Program-made: the position numbers and the translations under genes | Shown: in pieces, positions 45,646-56,060 of the stretch | Position numbering within the stretch: position 1 is the stretch's first letter | Layout: every line of letters starts with the position of its first letter | Assembly: GCF_022814865.1 (NCBI RefSeq) | Contig: NZ_JAKVRD010000015.1 | Location: 1 to 64,000 of the forward strand | Reading direction: 5' to 3' | DNA from: Shimia aestuarii | GTDB taxonomy: Bacteria; Pseudomonadota; Alphaproteobacteria; Rhodobacterales; Rhodobacteraceae | Length of the DNA stretch: 64,000 bases | Notes under the pieces: generated by a model | What the model was told of the DNA's origin: nothing | What the model saw: the letters and a program-made list of their open reading frames with translations, nothing else | Database searches by the model: none

Positions 45646-46088
45646 CGCAAGGTCTCTTCGGGCTGCGCCATGTCGAGCTTGGGCGCGTAGAGACCCGTAT
45701 AGGCAACGGGAAACGGCGTCTGGAGCTTCGCCGCACGCTCATAGTCGAACCCGAACCGCGCATAGTAAGTCGGATCGCCAAGTACCACGACCGGCGCATT
45801 GGCATAGCTCACGGCCATCTGGCAGAGCGCCGACCCTATGCCTTTCTTCTGGCGTTTCGTATCGACAGAAACCGGCGCGAGGGCAAGCCACCCGTCAGGC
45901 GCCTCCATCCTTGAAAGTGCCACATACCCGACGATCCGCCCGCGATCCTCGGCCACAAGCTCGAGCGCCATATGCCCGCCGTGGCGCAGCGCCGAGACAA
46001 GCACCGCCTCATCATCCTGTCCAAAAGCGCGTTTCACGACGTCTCGCACCTTGGGCTCGTCCTTGGGACCATATCCACGAATAATCAT
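45621..46088 (-). CDS. GNAT family N-acetyltransferase
   Basis: A 155-residue acetyltransferase of the COG3153 type. The acetyl-CoA motif is VDTKRQKKGIGSALCQMA (about 75-92). The stretch VVLGDPTYYARFGFDYERAA is typical of that group, whose substrates are unknown. It is convergent with the NUDIX gene. Confidence 0.9.
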   Translation of the reverse strand: MIIRGYGPKDEPKVRDVVKRAFGQDDEAVLVSALRHGGHMALELVAEDRGRIVGYVALSRMEAPDGWLALAPVSVDTKRQKKGIGSALCQMAVSYANAPVVVLGDPTYYARFGFDYERAAKLQTPFPVAYTGLYAPKLDMAQPEETLRYAPPFRA

Positions 46089-46124
46089 GGCGCGACACTA
46101 GGGCCATCCGCCCGGCGCAACAAG

Positions 46125-46958
46125 TCAGCCCCGCCGCAAGGAAAGGAGCACGCCCCCCATGACGAGCACCGAGGCGAGCGCGAAACGCAGTGTCAGAGGT
46201 TCATCGACGAGAAGCGCCCCACCCGCCAATGCAATCACCGGAACGCTCAACTGCGCCACGGCGGCGCGCGTAGCGCCGAGTGCAGGCAAGATATGATACC
46301 AAAGCGCGTATCCGAGGCCGGAGGTGATCGCGCCGGACACTGCGGCAAGGATCACCCCCTTGAGCGGCCAGGTCTCAAGACCACCACTCATCAGCAACCA
46401 GATCACAGCGACAATTGCCGCGAAGGCGAAGTTGAGCGCCGTGGCCTGAAGCGGATCGCCCGCGCGACGTCCGAAAAGCGAATAGAGGCCCCAGCCGATC
46501 CCCGCCACTGCCATCGCAAAGATGTGGGGCCAAGACAGGACCACGCCTCCCACCGGCCACAAGAGCCACGCAAGACCGATTAGGCCAAGCCCCGCCCCGG
46601 CCCAGCGCGCCGGGGGAACGTCTTCGCGCGCAACGAGCGCCCCAAGGAACATTGTGGCCTGCACGACCGAGAACAGGATGAGCGCGCCAAAGCCCGGCGC
46701 GAGGGCGGCATAGGCGGTAGAAAAACCAAAGATATAGGCAAGAAGCGCCGCAACGGGCCAAACCCTGCGCCACCCGCCGAGCGAGACCTCTTGCCGCCGC
46801 AATGCCAGCAGCACGAGGAGCATCACCGCGCCGGACACAAGGCGCAGGACACCGAACGCCTCTGCGCTCATTGCGCCATCAGCGAGCGCAAGGCGATTGA
46901 GAACCGAGTTGGCCGCAAAGGCGACCATGGTCAGGGCGGTCAGGAGAAGCAACTTCAT
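46125..46958 (-). CDS. DMT superfamily transporter (EamA domains)
   Basis: A 277-residue membrane protein with about ten hydrophobic helices in two EamA repeats (about 1-135 and 145-275). Substrate unknown; family members export amino acids or other small metabolites. The ATG at 46958 starts directly with the first helix (MKLLLLTALTMVAFAAN); the longer frame upstream is less likely. Confidence 0.88.
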   Translation of the reverse strand: MKLLLLTALTMVAFAANSVLNRLALADGAMSAEAFGVLRLVSGAVMLLVLLALRRQEVSLGGWRRVWPVAALLAYIFGFSTAYAALAPGFGALILFSVVQATMFLGALVAREDVPPARWAGAGLGLIGLAWLLWPVGGVVLSWPHIFAMAVAGIGWGLYSLFGRRAGDPLQATALNFAFAAIVAVIWLLMSGGLETWPLKGVILAAVSGAITSGLGYALWYHILPALGATRAAVAQLSVPVIALAGGALLVDEPLTLRFALASVLVMGGVLLSLRRG

Positions 46959-47050
46959 GGGGGGTCCGGGTGAAAATGTCCAAGGCAGACAACCTGCGCG
47001 AGGCTGCGGCGCCATGCAACCCGCACAAGCGCCCGACGTGACGCCACCGC

Positions 47051-47082
47051 AAAGAAAAAGGGCCGCCCGGAGGCGACCCTTT
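47051..47082 (-). terminator. Terminator of the groESL operon
   Basis: Read on the minus strand, AGGG-CGCC / GGCG-CCCT stems (one internal mismatch) are followed by TTTTTCTTT. It begins about 27 nt after the groEL stop. Confidence 0.8.
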
Positions 47083-47108
47083 GAAGTGTTCCGGATGGAA
47101 CGGCGGGA

Positions 47109-48755
<1,647 letters not shown>

Positions 48756-48789
48756 TTACCTCTTTGAATTCTTGGATGGGGTCAGACGA

Positions 48790-49077
48790 TCAGGACAGGA
48801 TGCCCATGATGTCGGATTCTTTCATCATCAGCAGCTCTTCGCCGTCGACGGAAACTTCGGTGCCCGACCATTTGCCGAACAGAACGCGGTCACCCGCTTT
48901 CACGTCGAGCGCGATGCGGTCGCCGTCGTCGTCACGCAGGCCAGCGCCCACAGCAACGATTTCGCCCTCGGCGGGCTTTTCTTTTGCGCTATCGGGGATG
49001 ATGAGGCCGCCTGCGGTCTTCTCTTCGCCTTCAACGCGACGAACCAGCACGCGGTCATGCAGAGGTGTAAGTGCCAT
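48790..49077 (-). CDS. groES: Co-chaperonin GroES (Hsp10)
   Basis: A 95-residue GroEL lid subunit: [25 protein letters not shown] at the N-terminus and [30 protein letters not shown] at the end are typical. It is the first gene of the groESL operon, with a 5' leader of about 80 nt that contains the CIRCE element and a further GACTCC/GGAGTC hairpin (49111-49127). Confidence 0.98.
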   Translation of the reverse strand: MALTPLHDRVLVRRVEGEEKTAGGLIIPDSAKEKPAEGEIVAVGAGLRDDDGDRIALDVKAGDRVLFGKWSGTEVSVDGEELLMMKESDIMGILS

Positions 49078-49128
49078 TGTCTAGGTTTCCCTAACTAAAT
49101 TTGTCTCCCTGACTCCTCAGCGGAGTCG

Positions 49129-49155
49129 TTAGCACTCCCTGTCGGCGAGTGCTAA
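49129..49155 (-). promoter_or_regulatory. CIRCE element (HrcA operator)
   Basis: TTAGCACTC, nine bases, GAGTGCTAA: an exact match to the consensus. It starts about seven bases after the -10 box, so HrcA bound here would block transcription at its start. Confidence 0.97.
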
Positions 49156-49162
49156 CAGCGCA

Positions 49163-49191
49163 TAGTTAGGAGGGCCACAAACCCGAGTCAA
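49163..49191 (-). promoter_or_regulatory. groESL promoter, vegetative sigma type
   Basis: On the minus strand TTGACT (49186-49191), a 17-base spacer and TAACTA (49163-49168) form a near-consensus sigma-70 promoter directly upstream of CIRCE. I saw no heat-shock sigma box here. Confidence 0.8.
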
Positions 49192-49278
49192 CCAGATCGC
49201 GCGACTTTTTTGAGCGGAATTTGAGGGGCCTTTGGCGGGTAGCGAAAAACCTTGGTTCTCAACAGCTTGCCCTTGGCC

Positions 49279-49941
49279 TCATTGCTGCGATGCAGCAAGG
49301 GCCGCCTGCCCTTCTGGGCCAAGGTCATAGACCCCAGTCGCCACTTTCACGAACCAACCCAAATGGTTGTCCCGCATCATGCGCGTTGCCGCCGCAACCT
49401 CGGCGCCTTTGGCCACATCCGCGCCCTTGCTCGCCCCGTGTTCGGCCAGATAGGCAGCACAGCGCAGGCTTTCCTGCTTGTAGGCCGTTGTAATCGCGCC
49501 TCGCGTTCCGCCCGCGTTGGGATCGCCCCTGCGGCGATCGAACTCTTTCAGGAGCGCACCTTTGCGGGGCTTGGATTTGCGCGGCCGAAACTCAACCGGA
49601 TCGCAATGCGCCTGCACATGCCCATCCTCGAGCCGCACCGACAGAACCCCGATGCCAAGCCGCTTACACAGCCCCACATTGCCCTTAAACATGCGCCACG
49701 CCGCCTTACCCGACCAGCGCGGCACCGCGACATAGACCCAATCGCTGACACTCTGGCGCGCGACGGCCTGCTGCAGAAGCTTGAGCGTGAACCCGGTTTT
49801 CAACTCCACGATAACCGGATCGTCGTCCCCCCGGCGCGCCATGACATCGACCGCGCCCACCTCGGACTTGACCTCGAACCCCTGCGCCTCGAGCCACGCC
49901 TTGATCGGCGCATAGAGGTCGGTTTCGCGCAAGGGGGCCAC
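49279..49941 (-). CDS. DUF2161 family PD-(D/E)XK nuclease-like protein
   Basis: A 220-residue protein with a restriction-endonuclease-like core: EVKSEVGAVDVMARRG and then VIVELKTGF (about 24-52) give the D..ELK arrangement of PD-(D/E)XK proteins. A Lys/Arg-rich middle (RPRKSKPRKGALLKEFDRRRGD) and a helical C-terminus follow. The biological role is unknown. It starts 3 nt after the aldolase stop on the same strand. Confidence 0.82.
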   Translation of the reverse strand: MAPLRETDLYAPIKAWLEAQGFEVKSEVGAVDVMARRGDDDPVIVELKTGFTLKLLQQAVARQSVSDWVYVAVPRWSGKAAWRMFKGNVGLCKRLGIGVLSVRLEDGHVQAHCDPVEFRPRKSKPRKGALLKEFDRRRGDPNAGGTRGAITTAYKQESLRCAAYLAEHGASKGADVAKGAEVAAATRMMRDNHLGWFVKVATGVYDLGPEGQAALAASQQ

Positions 49942-49944
49942 CGC

Positions 49945-50988
49945 TTACTCCCGGAAGAATCCGACGAAGCGGTCAATCTCAGCCGCCTCTATCGACCATT
50001 CACAGACGAACCGCGCCTCGAGCAACTCGTCAGGGTCTGTGCCTTCAAGAGATCCGGACCAAACATTATAGGCCGCACCTGCATCAAACAGGCGCTGATG
50101 AATGGCCCGCGGGAAGGTGCAGAATACGGTGTTCGCCTCGGGCGGATAGGTGAACGTGACACCCGCGTCGCGCAGGCCCTCGGCGAGACGCGCGCAGTTC
50201 GCATTCGCCCGACGCGCGCTTTCGAGCCAGAGATCGTCCTTCAGATAGGCGTTCATCTGGGCCGAGAGATAACGATGCTTGGAAAAGAGATGCGCCCCAC
50301 GCTTGCGGCGCAGTTCGAATTCCCAGGCCTTCGCCGGATCAAAGAAGATCACCGCCTCGACCCCGACACAGCCATTCTTGGTGCCGCCGAAGCTCACCGC
50401 GTCAACACCCGCTTTCCATGTCATCTCGGCAGGGGTGCAGCCAAGCGCCACAAGCGCATTGGCAAAACGCGCGCCGTCAAGATGCACCGGCAGGCCGAAC
50501 TCCTTGGCCACACCACACAGCGCGGTCAACTCTTCGACGCTATAGACCGTGCCACGCTCGGTCACCTGCGTGATCGACACCGGGCCGCGTTGGGGGCCAT
50601 GCACGCCGCGACTTTCCTCTGTCTCGATCGACGCGCGCAAGCTTTGGGGCGTCATCTTGTCGGCATCCCCCACCAGCGTCAACTTGGCCCCGCCGGTATA
50701 GAATTCCGGCGCGTTGCATTCGTCCTCATGGATATGCGCCACGGGCGCGCAGAACACCGTCTCGAACGGCTGGCACAGCGTCGCCAATGCAAGCGAGTTC
50801 GCCGCGGTGCCCGTTGCAACAAGATAGACCGCCGCCTCCGGCGCCTCAAAAATCTCACGGATCTGTTGGCGCACCTCATCCATGATCGGATCGGCACCAT
50901 AAGGAGGCGCATAGCCTTCGTTCGACTTTGCCAGCGCGTCCATGATCGCCGGATGCGCCGGACCCGCATTGTCAGAGGCAAAAAACAT
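49945..50988 (-). CDS. Low-specificity L-threonine aldolase
   Basis: A 347-residue PLP-dependent enzyme (fold type I) that cleaves threonine to glycine and acetaldehyde. The PLP lysine is in VSFGGTKNGCVGVEAV near residue 200, and MFFASDNAGPAHPAIMDAL at the start is typical. The ATG at 50988 overlaps the stop of the YcgN-like gene by one base (TGATG), showing coupling. Confidence 0.9.
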   Translation of the reverse strand: MFFASDNAGPAHPAIMDALAKSNEGYAPPYGADPIMDEVRQQIREIFEAPEAAVYLVATGTAANSLALATLCQPFETVFCAPVAHIHEDECNAPEFYTGGAKLTLVGDADKMTPQSLRASIETEESRGVHGPQRGPVSITQVTERGTVYSVEELTALCGVAKEFGLPVHLDGARFANALVALGCTPAEMTWKAGVDAVSFGGTKNGCVGVEAVIFFDPAKAWEFELRRKRGAHLFSKHRYLSAQMNAYLKDDLWLESARRANANCARLAEGLRDAGVTFTYPPEANTVFCTFPRAIHQRLFDAGAAYNVWSGSLEGTDPDELLEARFVCEWSIEAAEIDRFVGFFRE

Positions 50989-51464
50989 CAGGTGATCTCC
51001 TCGATAATATGGTCTTCCCACTCGTCTTCGTGCACTTCAAATTCGGACACCGTCCAGCCCTGCACCGAGATCCCCGCGTCATGCACGGATTGCGGCGTGC
51101 CGGAGATCAGCGGGTGCCAATCATAAAGCGGCTTGCCCTCCCAGAGCAGCCGATAAGCGCAGGTGCGTGGCATCCAGTAAGCATGGCTTTCGATATTCTT
51201 CGGCGACAGGACAATGCATTCCGGCACGAACTGATGGCGGATATCATACTGCGCACAGCGACAGCTCTCGTCATCAAGCAAACGACACGCCACACGGGTC
51301 AGAGCAACCTCGCCCGTATCGCCATCTTCAAGCTTGTTTAGGCAACAGCGCCCGCACCCATCGCAAAGCGCCTCCCATTCCGCACGGGACATCTTGGAAA
51401 GCGGTTTGCGCTCCCAGAAGCGGGACTTAAATCCGCCGCGTTCGATCGGATCGGGATCACTCAT
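50988..51464 (-). CDS. YcgN family cysteine-cluster protein
   Basis: A 158-residue protein of the UPF0260/YcgN family. The Cys cluster CDGCGRCCLNKL is near 34-45, and further cysteines in ACRLLDDESCRCAQY and PRTCAYRLL may complete a metal site. Function unknown. The start at 51464 overlaps ribF by 4 nt and begins MSDPDPIERGGFKSRFWERKPL. Confidence 0.88.
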   Translation of the reverse strand: MSDPDPIERGGFKSRFWERKPLSKMSRAEWEALCDGCGRCCLNKLEDGDTGEVALTRVACRLLDDESCRCAQYDIRHQFVPECIVLSPKNIESHAYWMPRTCAYRLLWEGKPLYDWHPLISGTPQSVHDAGISVQGWTVSEFEVHEDEWEDHIIEEIT

Positions 51465-52393
51465 AGCTTGGCCAAGATCTCGCGGCATTGCTGGCAATCC
51501 GCATCAATCTGCGCAACCAGTGCCTCGAGGCTCTCGAATTTCCATTCCGGGCGCAGGAAGTCGATCAGCCCGACAGAAAGCGGCGTGCCGTAGAGATCGC
51601 CGGAGAAATCGAAAAGGTGGGTTTCGATATTGGCCCGGTTCTTGCCGAACATCGGCCGCACCCCGATGGAGGCCGCCCCCATGTAATTGCCCTTATGCGG
51701 CCCGTCGAGCACATCAACGAGCACCGCATAGACGCCGAACTTCGGCGGATGCAGCCCGTCGATGGACATGTTCGCGGTCGGAAAGCCGAGGTCTCGGCCC
51801 CGCTGCGCGCCGCCGATCACCGGCCCGTCGATCCGGTGCCAATGACCCAGCATCGCCGCCGCATCGCGCGGTCGCCCGTCGCTCAGCGCCTGGCGGATCG
51901 CGGTCGAGGACACCTGCCCCCCTTCCCCCTTGAGGAGCGGCGCGATACTGACCCCAAAACCAAGGCGCTTGCCCAAGGTCACGAGATCCTCCGCCGATCC
52001 CGCCCGGCCCTTGCCGAAACAGAAATCCGCACCGACGACGACATGTTTCAGGCCAAGCCCTTCATGGATCACATCGCGGGCGAATTCCTCGGGTGTGAGC
52101 GACGAGAGCGTCGCGTTGAACGGCAGCTCATAGAGGCGCTCAACACCGATCTTCTCAAGGCGGTGGGCGCGCGTCTCGGCGCTGGTCAGACGAAACGGCG
52201 GGGCGTCGGGCGCAAAAAACTCGCGCGGATGCGGCTCGAAGGTCATGACACCAAGAGGTGCCCCCTGTCCGGCGTCGCGCGCCAGATCGATCACCGAGCG
52301 ATGCCCGAGATGCACACCGTCGAAATTCCCGATCGCCGCACTGGCGCCCCGGTCTTCCTCGGCTACGAACTGATAATCCCGAATGATCCGCAT
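51461..52393 (-). CDS. ribF: Bifunctional riboflavin kinase / FAD synthetase
   Basis: A 310-residue enzyme making FMN and FAD. The N-terminal adenylyltransferase has IGNFDGVHLGHRSVI (about 21-35); the C-terminal kinase has GRDLGFPTANMSIDG and KGNYMGAASIGVRPMFG. The ATG at 52393 (MRIIRDYQFV) was chosen, as the upstream frame runs across the maoC terminator. It is first of the ribF-ycgN-aldolase-DUF2161 chain. Confidence 0.95.
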   Translation of the reverse strand: MRIIRDYQFVAEEDRGASAAIGNFDGVHLGHRSVIDLARDAGQGAPLGVMTFEPHPREFFAPDAPPFRLTSAETRAHRLEKIGVERLYELPFNATLSSLTPEEFARDVIHEGLGLKHVVVGADFCFGKGRAGSAEDLVTLGKRLGFGVSIAPLLKGEGGQVSSTAIRQALSDGRPRDAAAMLGHWHRIDGPVIGGAQRGRDLGFPTANMSIDGLHPPKFGVYAVLVDVLDGPHKGNYMGAASIGVRPMFGKNRANIETHLFDFSGDLYGTPLSVGLIDFLRPEWKFESLEALVAQIDADCQQCREILAKL

Positions 52394-52462
52394 GCAGCGG
52401 AGGTAGCCCGTTGCTTCGGACTGTGCAAGAGGGGCGCGACGGCAGTGCGGCGACCAGCCCAC

Positions 52463-52491
52463 AAAAAAGGCCGCCCCTTGGGACGGCCCTT
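52463..52491 (-). terminator. Terminator of the MaoC-type gene
   Basis: Read on the minus strand, AGGGCCGTCC pairs with GGGCGGCCT around a short loop (one mismatch) and runs into TTTTTT. Confidence 0.85.
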
Positions 52492-52511
52492 TGCATGACT
52501 GCGGCGCTGGA

Positions 52512-52955
52512 TCAGTCGAACTTGCGCGACGGCGCCAGCACGGTGGCCTCGCCAATAAGAACCTTCTTGCCATCAACCGAGCAGTGGCAATCAAGCTTTA
52601 CGCGGCGCTTGGCGTGTTCGATGTCGATCACCTTGACCTCGGCATAGACCGTGTCACCGGGGCGCACAGGCGCGAGGAATTTGAGCGTCTGCCCCATATA
52701 GACCGTACCATGGCCTGGAAGCTGTTCGCCGATCACCGCAGAGATGAGACCCGCCGTCAGCATCCCATGCGCAATGCGGCCCTCAAAGATCGTGTCGTTG
52801 GCATAGTCATCGTCAAGGTGCACGGGGTTCCTGTCGGTCGAGACCTGCGCGAACATCTCGATATCTTCGTCGGTCACGACCTTCTGAAGGTAACGGGACA
52901 TGCCCATCTCGATGTCTTCGATGCAGATCGTTCCGCGTGGCAGGTTATCCAACAT
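52512..52955 (-). CDS. MaoC-like enoyl-CoA hydratase (R-specific type)
   Basis: A 147-residue hot-dog fold hydratase. The hydratase-2 motif is STDRNPVHLDDDYA (about 39-52), carrying the catalytic Asp and His, followed by GRIAHGMLTAGLISAVIG. Family members supply (R)-3-hydroxyacyl-CoA or act in beta-oxidation side routes. It is a single gene with its own terminator. Confidence 0.9.
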   Translation of the reverse strand: MLDNLPRGTICIEDIEMGMSRYLQKVVTDEDIEMFAQVSTDRNPVHLDDDYANDTIFEGRIAHGMLTAGLISAVIGEQLPGHGTVYMGQTLKFLAPVRPGDTVYAEVKVIDIEHAKRRVKLDCHCSVDGKKVLIGEATVLAPSRKFD

Positions 52956-53057
52956 TCCGCCCTCCGGCTTTGGTTGTTCGTGTAATTTTCAAGCAGCCGC
53001 AGGCCGCGTTTCGCAACTTTATTACTTTGCAAACGCAGAAAATCAACCCCCAATCGT

Positions 53058-53933
53058 CTAGCGGAGCTGTCCGATACTAAAGTTCGGAGCGACTTTTTCC
53101 TTTTCAAGATAAGCCTCTAGCGCGTCTTTGTTGGGTTGGTGGGTGGTTTGGGTGTCTTCGGCGGCGAGGCCGCCGGTGATGAAAAGCGAATCGATATCTT
53201 CGCCCATGGCGCCGCGGATGTCGGTTTGGGCGCCGTCGCCGATGGCGAGGATCGAGGCCGCGGGAATGTCCTTGCCGAGCGCGGCCAACCGGCGGCGGGC
53301 GAGGTCATAGATCGGCGGGTGCGGCTTGCCGAAATAGAGGCTTTCGCCGCCCATCTCGGTATAAAGACGCGCCAGCGCCCCGGCGCACCACTCGCGCACC
53401 TCTCCTCGATCCACGACAATATCGGGATTGGCACAAAGGAGCTTCAGCCCCTTGGTCTTGGCATAAAGGAAATCGGGCCGGTTCACCGCCGGATCGGCCA
53501 TCGGATCGAACGGACCACAACAGACGATCCCCTCTGCCTCGGCCAGCGGAACGCGGGTTATCTCGACGGGGTTGTCAATGACTTCAAGGGGTTGGAAGAA
53601 TTCCTCATCCCGCTCCCATTCACCCATGAAATAGACTTTCTCGCCCACGGCGCCGGTAAACATCGCGGCGCGGGCCGAGTCCCCAGAGGTCGCGATCGTA
53701 TCATAGGCATCATCGGGCACGCCGAATTTGGCCATCTGCACCGCCACCCCAGCGCGGGGTTTGGGCGAGTTGGTCACAAGCACCACGATGCCACCCTTGC
53801 GGCGATAGGCCTGCAACGCGGCCACCGCCTCGGGATAGGCCGTGACCCCATTGTGCACACAGCCCCAGAGGTCCACGAAAAGCGCCTCGTAGCGGTCGGA
53901 AACGTCGGAAAGGGCAGAGATGATCTCGGTCAT
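53058..53933 (-). CDS. TIGR01459-type HAD hydrolase (class IIA)
   Basis: A 291-residue HAD-superfamily protein related to NagD. Motif I reads FVDLWGCVHNG (about 20-30): the first Asp is present, but the usual second Asp (general acid) is Trp, a known trait of this subgroup. VLVTNSPKPR carries motif II and LAIGDGAQTDIRGA motif IV. Substrate unknown. The ATG at 53933 was chosen because the longer upstream frame would run through the repeat array at 54015. Confidence 0.88.
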   Translation of the reverse strand: MTEIISALSDVSDRYEALFVDLWGCVHNGVTAYPEAVAALQAYRRKGGIVVLVTNSPKPRAGVAVQMAKFGVPDDAYDTIATSGDSARAAMFTGAVGEKVYFMGEWERDEEFFQPLEVIDNPVEITRVPLAEAEGIVCCGPFDPMADPAVNRPDFLYAKTKGLKLLCANPDIVVDRGEVREWCAGALARLYTEMGGESLYFGKPHPPIYDLARRRLAALGKDIPAASILAIGDGAQTDIRGAMGEDIDSLFITGGLAAEDTQTTHQPNKDALEAYLEKEKVAPNFSIGQLR

Positions 53934-54014
53934 GGGAGGGTCCTGTTGGCCTGTCGCTGGTGGCGCAAGGTATGACAAAGCGGGCGCAGCGATACCAGTG
54001 AAAACCGGGGTCTG

Positions 54015-54047
54015 TATCGCGTCGGTATCACGTCGGTATTGCGTCAG
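54015..54047. repeat. Three tandem 11-bp units, copy B of a dispersed repeat
   Basis: The units TATCGCGTCGG, TATCACGTCGG and TATTGCGTCAG lie in the divergent region between the HAD gene and the acyl-CoA dehydrogenase gene. The array at 13908-13940 shares the same plan, including the CTG just before it. Confidence 0.75.
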
Positions 54048-54127
54048 TGCTGCACTGCGGCGGCGCAACGTCGCGCTGGACAGGGGCGCGGCGACCATGA
54101 AACCGTGCCGAAGGGGAGGACAAGACC

Positions 54128-55273
54128 ATGGAACAGCACCTATTTCTTGGCGAGGAACACAGCCTTCTGCGCGACCAGATCCGCCGCTTTGTGACCGAGC
54201 GGGTCAAACCCGTGGCAGACGCCTGGGAAGAAGACGGCATGGTCCCGCGCGCCATCCTGCGCGAGATGGGCGACCTCGGCTTTTTCGGGATCCGCTATCC
54301 GGCCGACTATGGCGGCAGTGAGATGGATACCCGCGCCACCGCCGTGCTTGCCGAAGAACTTGGCCGCTCGACCTATTCCGGCTTTGCGATCACGGCGCTG
54401 GTGCACACGGATATGGCCTCGGTCCATCTCTACAATGCGGGCAGCGAGGCACAGCGCGCCGCCCATATGCCGGACGTGATCGCTGGCAAGAAGATCGTCG
54501 CTGTCGGAGTCACTGAGCCCGGCGCAGGATCTGACGTCAAAGGCATCCGTAGCTTTGCCCGCCGCGAAGGGGATCACTACGTCCTCAACGGCTCCAAGAT
54601 GTTTATCACGAACGGGGTGCATGCCGATCTCTACTGTGTCGCCGCCAAGACCGACCGCGACGGCCCGGCGAGCCAGTCAGTGACCATGTTTCTGCTTGAG
54701 AAGGGCATGGACGGCTTCACCGTGAGCCGTGCGCTCGACAAACATGGTTGGCGTTCGTCTGATACGGCAGAACTCAGCTTTCAAGACGTGCGCGTTCCGG
54801 TCGAAAACGTCCTCGGTGAGGAAGGGCGCGGCTTCTACGCCATCATGCAGAACTTTCAGAACGAACGCATCGTCATCGCCGCCATGGCCGTGGGCGAGGC
54901 GCAGGCGGCCATCGACCTGACGCTCGACTACGTGAAAGAGCGCAAAGCCTTCGGCGCACCGCTGTGGGAGAAACAGGCGATCCGGCAGCGCATGGCGATG
55001 CTCGCCGCACGGGTCTCGGCGGCGCGGGCCTTCGTCTACCAAGTCGCGGCGCGCGATGCCAATGGCGAGGACGTGGTGCGCGAGGTCTCGATGCTGAAGG
55101 CGCTCTGCGGTGAGTTGGTCAATGACGTGATGTATGACTGCCTGCAATTCCACGGCGGCGCGGGCTACCTGCGCGGCATGGCCATCGAACGCATGGCCCG
55201 CGATGCGCGCGTGCAGGCCATTGGCGGCGGCGCGACCGAGGTCATGCTCGAGGAAGTGGCGAAACGGATCTAG
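54128..55273 (+). CDS. Acyl-CoA dehydrogenase
   Basis: A 381-residue flavoprotein oxidising acyl-CoA to enoyl-CoA. FAD and substrate regions are visible (VGVTEPGAGSDVKGI near 123-137; FITNGVHAD near 160). At the site where MCAD-type enzymes have the catalytic Glu (YEGT), this one has GGGAT, as in long-chain and isovaleryl subtypes whose Glu lies on another helix. The substrate is unknown. AGGGGAGGA precedes the ATG. Confidence 0.93.
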   Translation: MEQHLFLGEEHSLLRDQIRRFVTERVKPVADAWEEDGMVPRAILREMGDLGFFGIRYPADYGGSEMDTRATAVLAEELGRSTYSGFAITALVHTDMASVHLYNAGSEAQRAAHMPDVIAGKKIVAVGVTEPGAGSDVKGIRSFARREGDHYVLNGSKMFITNGVHADLYCVAAKTDRDGPASQSVTMFLLEKGMDGFTVSRALDKHGWRSSDTAELSFQDVRVPVENVLGEEGRGFYAIMQNFQNERIVIAAMAVGEAQAAIDLTLDYVKERKAFGAPLWEKQAIRQRMAMLAARVSAARAFVYQVAARDANGEDVVREVSMLKALCGELVNDVMYDCLQFHGGAGYLRGMAIERMARDARVQAIGGGATEVMLEEVAKRI

Positions 55274-55357
55274 GGCAATGGCTAGCCTCTTTGCCTATTG
55301 AAGAATGTCAGGATATGAAGGTTTGCCCACACATCTGTTTTCTCGCGTTCCCTTTGC

Positions 55358-56056
55358 ATGCAATTGATTGAAAGTTCGATTATCGGCCTGCGATCTGCCC
55401 GGCATCGTATGGCCAGCGGCTCAAAACGCCCTGTCGTGACCCTATTTCCGATGGTTCATATCGGCGAACCTGACTTCTATGAAACGGTTTACGCGCAGGC
55501 CTGCAAAGCAGATGTGGTTTTGACAGAAGGCATTCAGTCTCCGATGGTTCGACGTTTGACGCGTTCTTATCGATGGATCGATCTGGAAAATCTGGGACTC
55601 GTCCTGCAGCCAAGGTTTCCCACTCCCCCGCCAGGATGTCGGGTGTTGAATGCAGATTTAAGCGGGGATGAGTTTGAGGCCGCTTGGAGAGACTTGCCCC
55701 TCTGGCTTCGGTTTGCGGCGCCTCAGAGGTCAGCATTTGTGGGACTGAGGCACCGTCTAAGGCTTAGTCGACAGTCGTTGGTGAGCGGGGTCTCATCTTT
55801 GAACGACAAGGCAAGCCGGGCCAGCGCCTTCGAATGGGACACGCCCGGCTATGATCTGGCCGGACCTATTCGACGGCTACGCGATGACCGGCTTTGCAGT
55901 ATTCTGCTTGGATTGCTTGAAGAAAATCACGACCGGGAAATGTCGATCTCGGTGGTTTATGGCGCGTCCCATATGCCCGCCGTTTTGCGCCTATTGCGCA
56001 CCTATGGTGAATACCGCCCTGCCGGGAGTGAATGGCTCACGGCGATTTCTCTCTGA
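55358..56056 (+). CDS. TraB/GumN-like protein of atypical composition
   Basis: A 232-residue protein. VVTLFPMVHIGEPDFYETVY (about 26-45) with His 34, ADVVLTEG with Glu 57, and VVYGASHMPAVL near 203-214 resemble the metal-site motifs of the TraB/GumN (TIKI-like) superfamily. Base and codon use are less GC-rich than in neighbouring genes and no ribosome site is clear, which suggests later acquisition. The start is uncertain; ATG 55409 is an option. It ends at a bidirectional terminator. Confidence 0.7.
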   Translation: MQLIESSIIGLRSARHRMASGSKRPVVTLFPMVHIGEPDFYETVYAQACKADVVLTEGIQSPMVRRLTRSYRWIDLENLGLVLQPRFPTPPPGCRVLNADLSGDEFEAAWRDLPLWLRFAAPQRSAFVGLRHRLRLSRQSLVSGVSSLNDKASRASAFEWDTPGYDLAGPIRRLRDDRLCSILLGLLEENHDREMSISVVYGASHMPAVLRLLRTYGEYRPAGSEWLTAISL

Positions 56057-56060
56057 AAGA

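Noticed and set aside
49252-51126. A 624-codon open frame on the + strand opposite the DUF2161, aldolase and YcgN genes
   Set aside because: It spans three real genes on the other strand and has no recognisable protein motif.
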